This document shows positions 22,153 to 33,200 of a stretch of 39,000 nt of DNA, in pieces. Each line of letters starts with the position of its first letter. Position 1 is the stretch's first letter. Below the pieces are notes generated by a model. It searched no databases and had not been told where the DNA came from. It worked only from the letters and a program-made list of their open reading frames with translations. The translations under genes were made by a program, and so were the position numbers. Origin of the DNA: Hydractinia symbiolongicarpus (Eukaryota; Cnidaria; Hydrozoa; Anthoathecata; Hydractiniidae); the NCBI RefSeq assembly GCF_029227915.1, contig NC_079888.1:6151001-6190000 (forward strand). Direction: 5' to 3'.

Positions 22153-24265
22153 AAAGAAATTTCTTCAGAAAAGTTCAACATGTTAAGAAGTACTAGATCA
22201 ACAAGAAGGAACACGCATTCAGCCTTTGAAGATGCAACAACCTGGATACTAAACCAACAAGACAGACCAGAGTTGTTTGTGGCCTATATTAATGAATATA
22301 TTGGTAAGTATAATCAAACCACCTTGACAGAATGGTCACATTCTTTCTTCATTATATGCTTGTATAATAAGGAAAGTACTTATCTTTTTGTCTTTTTTGA
22401 ATTGAAACTTATGCATAAAACTTCATCAAAAAAAATGCTTTCTTTCACACACACAAAAAAATTATTTTGCATGAATAAAACTTTTTTGTTATTTTTTTTC
22501 ACCTAAGACAATATAAAGTGAACAAAAATGCGTGAAAATTAAGATAATCAGTCATTTTCTTATAGTGTCACAATGAACAACAATGTAGAAACACATTCTA
22601 ATATAATATAAGTGTAAGTTGTGTGTAAATTAAAAAAAAGTTATTCCAGTCCAGAGAAGTCTCTAATAAAATATGGTAATGTTAAATTTTCTTTTTGACA
22701 ATGAAATAAGACAATGTTCATGCCGTAAAATTTATTTTTAATAAAACACAGCAAATGTTTAGGCTTTGTAAAATATCTGCCGACGTGACAGCAATGTTGA
22801 CAGTAAGACTACTGACGTGAGTTTTTTTTAAATTTCAAAGGATCATTGGTGATTATCTGAATTTGATTTTTTTTATGACAATAAATAATTATAAAGACAT
22901 TTAACATTTCCACATAGGTTTTCTACAGTGTGACCAATAACAACAACAAAATTACGATTGTTGCAGACAGTTTTGACTGTATACATGTACAAAGTCAGTG
23001 TATAGATTTGAAAACGTTAGACTAATAATATCAGTCCCAAAATACTTTTGTTAGTCCCAACGTTTTCAGTATAGTTTTGCAATAACAATTCTATATACAT
23101 CAAGATTTGCAATTTGGGGTACCTTGTTTTTTTGTAGATACTGATGTTTAAAATTTATAGAAATATATTTTATAATATTTAAAAAAAATAATTTATAGAA
23201 ATTGTTAGGTTTTCCGTAAGATTAAAATAATTTTTTTAAGCAGTTTTAGGAAATTATAGTGAAAACTTTGTAAATAAGTTATGCCAACATAAAACTTTGT
23301 GAGTAAGTTTGTTAATAATTTTAATTAAAATATGGCGAGGGCTTTGTATATATAAAATTTTCTTTATAATTTATGTTTAAGACCCTGTTGGTATTTTAAA
23401 GGTTTTATAAGAATACACAGAAATGTTTTTTGTAGCGTAGAAAAATGAATGGATGACTTATTATGACATACATAGAACTTCAATAATATGTAATAATATT
23501 CAATAACATGTGGCATATTTGTGTCATATTTTTAATGTAAATTTTAATGAGTATCCTAATTCGCAAAACATGTCACATATGTAATATATTGTTACTTAGG
23601 GAAGGGTGTTTTTACTAAAGAAAAAATTCCCAAGAATACATTTTTAGTCGAGTATGCAGGTGATTTAATAACGAAAGAAGAAGGAGAAATTAGAGAAATC
23701 AATTATGAAAAGGAGGGTTGCTTCCTGTACTTTTTTGAAGATAATTTGCAAAAATATTGGTAAGTAGGCCACATTCATATTGTATGTTTATTGTAAAGGG
23801 TGATCAAATTTAAGTCTGTGATAATTAAAATTGATGTCCATGGAAAAATTTTGAAATTAATATCAAATTGTGAATGGCAGATTTTTTTTCTCTTTGTGCA
23901 GCCACACAAACGTTTAGCAGCTCAATTCAGCTGGAAATGTTAAATACTAACTGTTTTTGTAAAATTCTTTTCTTTGGTATATATAAAAGGTGTTAAAAAG
24001 TTTTCTAACTGATTTAAATGTAAAAACTGGCGATTAACCAGTTTAAAATAATGCTATTCTGTGATTATACATTAGTATTGATGCTACATATTATCAAAAC
24101 AGAATTGGCAGGTATGTTAATGACTCTCCAAAAGGAAATTGCAAGGTTAGAAAAATCCATTACAATGATCGAATACATCTTTGTTTGTATTCAACTGAAG
24201 AAATCCCCTCTGGAACTGAACTCAGATATGACTACTGTGCTCCTAACTTATGGTGGCGTCAGCAG
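22153..24265 (+). CDS. exons 1-3: KMT5A (SET8)-like SET domain
   Basis: Three exons (22153-22303, 23600-23759, 24076-24265) encode a full SET core at residues 42-158: GKGVFTKEKI, VEYAGDLI, YCIDAT (the Cys codon is split across the 23759/24076 junction), RIGRYVNDSPKGNC and ELRYDYC. KMT5A methylates histone H4 Lys20, and this order and wording match its SET domain better than other SET classes (compare VEY.GDLI, VDAT, GRL.NHS.GNC, LLYDYG). The AdoMet/pseudoknot NHS motif reads NDS (residues 110-112). The Tyr of YDY is kept (146, 148). The catalytic status is therefore uncertain. Residues 1-41 contain an Arg/Thr/Ser-rich start. Confidence 0.88.
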
Positions 24266-27200
24266 GTACAATATTTCTTTTTTGTCAGTTTTATCAGTTT
24301 TAAACGATCTGCTAGTGCTTATATCTGCTTTGCTTCCTATTGTTGTTAGAGGAATCAATAGCATAAATGAAATAAAATTTTTTCATCGGAATATTAAAGC
24401 AAAGTCGATAATTTTACTGTTCCTTCGTAACCCTGAGTGGCTTTGAATAATACACAAATCCTTTTATTATTTATGTTTGAAAACCATGTTAAAATAAGAA
24501 GCTAAAAAAATTTTGTGTTTTCTAAGCTCAGGGACAGGTCCTTGAAAATGGTAGAGAAAACATGCACTATTAACAAAGTTTAGAATGTTGCATTTCTAGG
24601 CTTACATAAGTTACATAATATAACTCATTTTATAAAAAATTAAAAAAAATTATAGTTGTATAGTTTATTACTTATAAAACTTTATGCCATATATATAAGA
24701 AGAATATTTTTTTTCTATACAAGGTACCTTTATGTTTCTACTGAGGCTGAATATCTTTTCTAATTGAAATTTTTGTTACAATTAGACAAGTTTTAAATGT
24801 AAGTAAGAGTGTATTACCATACAATTAGAAAAATTTTGTACCTAGATGTGTTAAATTATAGTTGTTCTGATTTGCTGCTAATCAAACTTTATAGTTAACA
24901 TGCAAATAAACACGTAAAATCTGGCTTGACTTTTAATCATACAATAATCCATGTATAAAGGGTTGTGTAGCAGAAGCAAAAGTGAAAAATTTTCATTATA
25001 CTCCATGTCAAAATTTGTTGGAAGAACTTTATCTACTACAATAGACAGTTTTAAGAAATTTAAAGTTCCTCCAATAAAATGCAATCTCGTTCCTAGAGCT
25101 TCTTTTTTACTTTTTGATATCACTAGCCCCTTATTAGATTGCAAAAAACAGGCCCTGGGAAAAGATGTTAACAATATGCAGTTGGTTTTCAGAGCGTACA
25201 AACACAAACACATAATTCTATAATCAAAGAAGCACTTTGGTTTCGAATTTTTTCTTTTTGTTTGACAAAAAATCTTCAAAAATTGAAGTACGAGAATAAA
25301 AGAATTCTTGCTTTGTTATATTTTAGAATAAAAAGACGAAAATGCCATATACGGTTGCTGATTTAAAGGATGCAGAATTTCCTAGAGTAAGTGCTGTTGC
25401 ATTTTAAAGAATTTATAGCCCTAACAGTCTGTTTTGTTATTTAAATTAGCTGAAGACATGAACATGAATTATTATTGTTAAGATTAAGATTGTTGTTTTC
25501 CTTTTCAACACAAATAAATGTTTGGCCTTACTGAAATTCATCAATATATATAAAAAAAGTTTCATTAAAAGCTCAATTTGACAACTTACTTTTAACAAAC
25601 TTCTCATCATTTTCATCAAGAATATTGTGCTAATCATATTTTACTGTTTTACTAACTCAAATATATATGCTTAATTTTTGAATTCTACACTTCCTAATTT
25701 AAAGTTGTTCTCCGTAACTCAGGGATAGAAAAAGCAACAATCAAAATTGATGTTTTTCCTGTGTCCTTGTAAAGACTTGTACACTTTTGTTTAGAAGCTG
25801 CTATTTATTATTAGGATAAATGCAGTGGTATCAAAAGTTGCAATTTTCATTTCCTAAGAAATTTTTGAAAAGTTAGCTCTTAACCAATTTCATGTTACGC
25901 AAACTGAAGTAGGTGATTTCGTCCAGATTCGCTAAAAAGAGAATCAAATGTATGTTATTTGAAACTTTATCACACTCTCAACTTGCTTGCAATAGACAAA
26001 CAAGTGACAGCTAACTCAAAAAGTTTTCGAAATTTCTTCTTGGGTAAACCATAAACATTAGTACTATCATATGTAAATAGTTCGTTGACACAAATGTGTT
26101 ACAATGAAAGTATATATTCAAGCACAGTAGAAAGAAGCCTCTGTGCTATAAGTTATTTTGTGTGCATGAAAATTGAAGCTTTAGATACAAGCAGTTACGA
26201 GAAGGAGAAAATTAGGGTGCCTTTTTTATTCTTTTTAAACTCTCATTGGAAAAAAACATAGATGTAAATTACCTCAATACGAGTTCCTCCTGTGTCTGCA
26301 CATTAAGCATTTTTATTCAGCAAATTAAAAACATTTTTAAACATTCTATTTGTATGTATAGCTGTACTATTGGAATCTGTTTTCTACAAGTAATCCTGCA
26401 ATAGTGTGTGCAATATAGTGTAACAATAGAATTTACCCTTACTATTCAGTTAATCATGCAAAGAATTCTATATAATGATAACTGAATAGCTGCCACAACA
26501 ATTTCTCCTTTCTGGATAAAGGGAGTAGAACATCATAATTTGTTTTCTTTCTTCAATTTAGAAGTTGACTGATATCTCTAAATATGAAGTTCTTGATTTA
26601 AATATGTCAATAAACCTGTCACACAAAATTGATGAAGGAATGTCTGCTGTTGTATATAAATTGCTACAGCCAAATAGATGTGCTGCTGTCAAGTGCTTTA
26701 AACAAAAAGTAATGAAGAAGAATTTAATCATTATAGCTGAGCAGTTGTGTAAATTGAAGCATGAGAATATTGTACAATTTCTTGGCTATAGCGTTCACCC
26801 ATCTGCTTTCCTTTTTGAATTTTGTGAAGTATATCTTGAAGGTGAGAAAGTGAACAATTTGCGTCAGTTGTTATCAATACATAATAGCAATGGTAATTTT
26901 GTCTTTGATGAAAGATTAAATTACATTCAGCAAGCAACAAGGGGGTTGATTTTTTTGCATGAAAATAGCATAGTTCACCGGGATTTTAAACCTAGCAATC
27001 TACTAGTGACTAATAACAATAAACAAATTCAAATAAAAATTACAGACTTTGATGAAATGGTTATTTTGCAACAAACTATCACAAGCACTATCACTTTGAA
27101 TAGTCTTAAAGGCATGACCCTTGCCTATACAGCACCTGAATTGTGTTCAAGAGCTGCAAAAAAGCCATCAAAAGCAACGGATACTTACTCCTTGGCTATT

Positions 27201-30200
27201 TCAAGCTATGAAATAATGTCTGATCTTAATTCTCCATGGCAAGATGTTTTACCTTTGCTAAATGATGGCTTGCTTTTACAAGCTCTAAAAGAAGATGAAA
27301 GACCAGATATTAGCCATGTGTCAAATTTGTACAATTTACCTGAGTGTGAATTAGTCATGGATCTTATATCGAAAGCTTGGAGTCCTAAATTTGAGGAAAG
27401 GCCAAGTACTGTGGAGGTAATTTAAAATTTTATCATTATTGTTTGATAAATTAAAAACTATTAATGTCTAAAATACCCAATTTCTTAGGCCACATATTTT
27501 AACCCAATCCTAGACAATTTTTTGTCACCTCCTGTCATATAACAAAAGTCAATGTAAGTAAGGTCAGCAATATTCCTTTTTTTGCAACATGCCTAACTAC
27601 ATAAAAGCTATGCTGTCCATCTTTTGTAATGTTTCTTTTCCAGTGTCTAAATCTCTTTACTGATGTGAGAAATTCCCTGGTAAGTAACTTTTTATTAGTA
27701 GTTAAAAGTTGACGGCAAATTGACTAATACCCTTTACAGTTTTCAGTAAGATATATGAGGCGCCTTAAATCTTAGACATTTTAAACTGCATAAATGTATA
27801 GAGGTGAATATTTATCATAGCGCATCTGTGTTATCATTCTCAACTGAGAATGTTCACCCCGATCGGACCTCCCATCATGACGGGCGAGCTCCCACTTCTA
27901 GGGACCGCAGATCGAATCCTTCTCACTGCCCGGCGGTATGATAGTGATAAACAAAATAGTTCTTCTTCAATATGCGTAAATGTATTTGTAAAAAAAGCTG
28001 TCTTAACATTTTTTTGTTTACAGAAACAGAAAACTAATTTGTGTAAGAATTATAAATGGATTAAGCATAAAAAGTTAAAGGATGGAATAATAACGTTTCT
28101 TAGAGGGTCACAAACTGTAAACTAAAATACACTTTAGAAAGCAAGTAATGTGGCAACGACTGTTCACATTAAATCTGAAGAAGGTATGTAAAAGTAATGA
28201 GATTGGTTTGTAGTAATTTAAGTGATATTTAATGTGGTTTTATCAAGCATCTTCTGCTCAAATTTATCATTTAGATAACATCGATTTTAATTGTGTTGAG
28301 AGTTTTAAAGTAGTAGGTGGAATAATGGAGATTACGCTGGAACCAGGTAAAAATACCTTGCTTAGTAATAATGTCTAGGTGACGAAAATACATTTATAGC
28401 ACTATAATGGTAAAGACAAATAATCAAGTCCAAAAACACACAACAAAATTAAAAATAAAGTCACAACTTTATTTTCAATTTTTTTTGTGTTTTTAACTTG
28501 ATATTTTTTCCTTATCATTGTGGAAGTTGTGTTTACATTACAATGTGCTACAAATGGTTTAGATGTTATTTTCTTTTTTTTTAATTATAGATGAAAAGAC
28601 ACACACAAATAAGCCTGTTGAGGTTAGTGATGTTATCCTTTCAAAGTTGTTACAACAATGCTAGGTGTAAGTTTTATCTTATTTTAATGTCCTTACTTTG
28701 TTTATTGTATAGGATTTTTTCACAGATGATTTACAATTTCTAATGGTAAGCTCAGTTATATATAATTAACAACAAATTTTATTGTTCTCGTTAAATTTGT
28801 CGTTATTTATATCTGTACAGTTTAATAATAACGAAAAGCCTTACAGCTCAAAGATTTCTGCCATAGCTATTATATGCCTTTTAATCATCCAAATTAAGAT
28901 CTTCAAATCAGAATATTCATATAGAATAAAAAATTATTATGAAGAAACTAGAGCAACATTATATTCTGACTGCATTTTATTTATATTTGAAGAAAATAAT
29001 TATTTTGAAAACGAACCTTTTCTTAGAAAGCTTGTCTATATTAAGGGTTTGGCTGCAATTTCAGCTTGCAATTAAGACATAGAAAGAATAGAAATATTTA
29101 TAAATGTAAATTATTTGTTCTACTGTTTGGTAAGGAACTTAGAAATTAGAATCATTTTTAGCACCAATTTTTTTATAATTGAATTTGGAATATTTATGAA
29201 GTTCGGGAAAGTAACCTCGAAAAAAGCATCTTGTTATTTCAGCGTTGGTGCTTAGATACTTATAATGATCTGAGTTACAAGCCAATTTAACTCTCATGTA
29301 AACATCATCTAAAAAGAATATCTATATAATAATACGAAGACTGTGTCTGTGTGTCTAAGGTAATAAAGCAATTACAGTGCACTTAAAACTTTAAGGCCAA
29401 ATATCTTGGAAAGAAGTGGTGACGTCAGTCATTTTTCACCGCGCAACAGTTTGTCAAAGGTTAATGATCCTATACATTTTCTTGATCAGCGTTTCGAGAT
29501 CTATACGATGAATGTAACGTGTATGGAAATTTCTTAAAAAAAAATTTTTGACTTTTTTTGGGAGATGGACTTTGCTGACGTCAGCAAAATTTTAAAATCC
29601 ATAGATTTCCTTAACCGTTTGTCAAGAGTTTCGAGATCTATAACATGCAAGCAGCGGGTTTGCAAATTTCTGAAGAAAAATTTTTTGTCCTTTGCAGTGG
29701 AACTTTGTTGACGTCAACAAAAGTTTTTAAACCTTTTTATCTCCTTAACCATTGTCAAAAGCGAATGATTGGATATATTTTCTTGATAGTGTTTCAAAAT
29801 CTATACGATGAAGGCAACGGGTTTACAAATTTCTAATGAAATTTTTTTCTACTTTGCAGGGGTAGTTTGCTGACGTCAGCAAAATTATAAACTTCTGTAT
29901 CTCCTAAACAGTTGGTCAAAAGCGCATGATTCTAATCATTTCTTCATCAGCTTTTCCACCTCTACACAATAAAATTAATGTGTAAATGAGTTTCTAATTC
30001 TTTTTTCATTTATAAACGGGTCCTGGCGGACGTTATCGAAATTCAAATGACTGTTCTTTTCCATTGCTATCCCGACTAAGTGGATTTTTCCATGGGCCTT
30101 ATCGACTAATTACCTAATAATAATAAAAATAATTGCAGTAAAATTAGGTCATGTGCAAAAAGGAAAAATTCAGAAAAAAGACCCTATGAACATTGTCTGT

Positions 30201-33200
30201 TAAAATAAAATGAGTTAAAAAAAAACCTTCAGGAAACTATTCAGGATAATAAGATCAAGAAAATGGTTTTGCAGTCTTTTGGAATTAAAAGTAAGACAGT
30301 ATTTTTGTATGCGTTTCTTTAGCTCCTGCAAAGGTGTTAAGGAATATTTTATTTACTTTCTATAGAGTGAAGACGAGGATCCTGCCCTTAGGTCCGACCT
30401 TAAGAACTGTATAGAAAGTTTTCAGGTTTGTTATGTACACAAAACGGTATGTAGTTTTTCCATGCCATAATTACACAGTTCTCCTATTTATTTTAAATTT
30501 TACTAAAAGTTTTTAACATAAAGTATAATTTGTGAGCATTTAAAACTATCGGAAAACAATCAAATAAAGCTCAAATCAAGATTTAATGCTGCTTTATATT
30601 TTTTAAGACTATCCAAACAGGATTATACAATCACATTACCTAAATACCACAGTCAGAATAATAATTAATCGCCACACATCAACAAAATTTAAGACATCAG
30701 GAATGGCAATGACTAACAATTTTATTGGGAATGTTTTGTGCATTGGTGAATTCATCTTTGTTTTGTCATTCTATTCAAATTGAAATTGTGCTTCGTTTCT
30801 TTAAGAATAAGCAAACTACCTAGTATTTACATTTACTGTGAAATGTAAATTTTTTCTAAAAAATTATGGTTTGCAGTAATTTATGTAAATGCATGCATGT
30901 AAAAATATTAAGGAATATGTGAAGTATGATTTTGTTACGTATGTGTGTATGCATGTGTTTAGAATAAAGATGAAGATCAAAACAAAGATTTTATTCTAAA
31001 AGACTGCGCACAGGTTAGATATTTACTTCATTTCATAGATAGTGTGAGTTCAACCGTACATGTATATGCTGTATGCTCACACATTAAATTGTTATTATTC
31101 TTTCAATTTAAAAATTCCCGCTTAGAAACTTTTCATGTTTTTACAATTCAGCTTCTCTTTAGGTCACTTCAACACCTGATCAGAATAAAACGGTATGTTT
31201 ACCATAATGATGCAATCAGCTGTAGCATTAAATATAATGAACAAGGTGTAAGACTCTGGAATTATTTTAAATTTCACTTAAACTTCAGAAATGACAATAA
31301 GTTTATTGTAAATTGGTCATTTCATATTTGTTTTGTCATTCTCTTCAAACTGGAATTGTTGTTTTGTTTCTTTAAGAATAAGCAACCCTAAACTTGACAT
31401 TTACAAAGAATTCATATCTGGTTCTAGACCTAATTGCACTGAAAAAAACAATGTTTACATTTACCGCCAAAAGTGAAGTTTTTCTAAAAAATTATGGTTT
31501 GCATTAATTTATGTAAATGCATGCATGTGAAAATATTAAGGAATATGGGAAGTATGGTTTTGTTACGTATGTGTGTATGCATGTGTTTAGAATAAAGGTG
31601 AAGACCAAAACAAAGATTTTATTCTAAAAGACTGCTTACAGGTTTGTTATGTACTTCAACCTTACATGTATATGCTGTATGCTCACACGTTACATTATTA
31701 TTATTATTCTTTCAATTTACAAATTCCCGCTTATAGAACTTTTTATGTTTTTACAATTCAGCTTCTCTTTAGGTCACTTCAACACCTGATCAGAATAAAA
31801 CGGTATGTTTACCATAATGATGCAATCAGCTGTAGCATTAAATATAATGAACTAGGTGTATGCCTCTGGAAGATCAACCTTTGCATAAAACGTATATATT
31901 TTCTCCCAAAACAATCAAAAAAGAAAGATGTAACGTATAAGATCTAAACACCAAATAATTATCTGCTTATGCAAGTTATCCACCGAGTGCAGTTTAAACT
32001 AGGTATCCTACTAAAGTTAGGTCATCTGTAAACCAATATTACCCCTTGTTGCATAACACTGCCACAACAAAAACACGTCAAAATCAAATTATCAGTGTTT
32101 GATATTTTCGATCTAACCAAAATGATCCTAAAAAGAGTATGAACTACTTGTGTGGACATCCTTTAAAAATTGTCCTTTCATCTATGAATATTGTATCTGA
32201 TATTTTAGCTAACTCCTGTGGCCGTCTGGACTACGCCAAAAGTTTGCTTTAGTTAATTGGTTAAAAAAATTCAGTAATTAAAGACAGCTTTGATCTCGCA
32301 CTTAGTATGATATTTTATTATTATCATTAAGATTGCTATGTTTTTCATTTGTAGAAATTTTGCCGAAAACGTAAAAATAAATGGCGCTTAAAAAATTTTG
32401 TTTTAAAGGTAAACATTTCTGTTTCATGTTCTTATCTTATTTGTTTGTGTTTTATCATATTTTACTTTGGTCTCGGTCAGGTTGTTTTTCCTAACGCGAT
32501 CTTGTTTCAATATTTTTAGAACAGTAAGAGAAAGATTAACAATCTCAGCCAGGTAATTTACTGTAATAACAACTAAAGTTTGTATAGTATGTTGTCTATC
32601 TATGTGTGCTACTTCCAATGTGATTATTTGTTCCATAAACGGATGGCTAAAGCGTCATCCCTAAAAAAGCTGTCACTTGATGCTGGGAACGTTAAAGTGC
32701 GTGGATTTGAATCTCACTCTGTCTAAAATTTTAGTTAATATTTCGGAAGTAGCACACATCCATACTCAAATTTGGTGAACCCCTTAGCATTTCCAAATTC
32801 CAAACATTTGGATGACTAATTTATGTGCCCAACTTTATACTATATAAAAGATGGTACTACTTTTTTTGCCATCTTTAGGTGTCATTGCTAAACGATTCTG
32901 GTTTTATGATAGATACTGATGTGCATGTTGTTGATACAGACCAAAGTGCATTGGTAAAAAAAACATATTTTGAAACTTTACCAATTTAATTTTATATTCT
33001 TAGCTTTATTGTTTATTATTATAAATTTGAAACTTTTTTCTTGTTGTTTTTTTATCTTTATCTGACGAGCTAATGCTCAAAAAAAAAATCCTACAGTCCA
33101 TGCTAAACTTTTTTATGGGTAGCACAAATAGACATAATCCTGCTTGTCGTTTTAACACATAGACATACATTTTACATTATTTTTCTTTAGAGCGTAAGCC

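Noticed and set aside
24051-24446. 131-codon frame over the second SET exon
   Set aside because: Shadow in another register of the exon 24076-24265, which encodes the SET motifs DATYYQNRIGRYVNDS and LRYDYC.
24878-25279. 133-codon reverse frame and an overlapping 90-codon forward frame
   Set aside because: They overlap on opposite strands inside an intron, cover the foldback element at 25082-25167 and show no domain.
28022-28110. Possible exon beginning KQKTNLCKNYKWIKHKK after a good acceptor
   Set aside because: No GT donor gives phase 0 to match the exon at 28138, while 27679 joins 28138 directly in frame.
30233-30290. Possible extra exon ETIQDNKIKKMVLQSFGIK
   Set aside because: It leaves one base at its donor, which would put a stop at the start of the next exon, and its acceptor lacks a pyrimidine tract.
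31044-31947. Two frames (31044-31391, 31666-31947) sharing RSLQHLIRIKRYVYHNDAIS
   Set aside because: Similarity is due to the tandem duplication. The true coding parts are the short exons in another frame, and the shared peptide runs across their donors.
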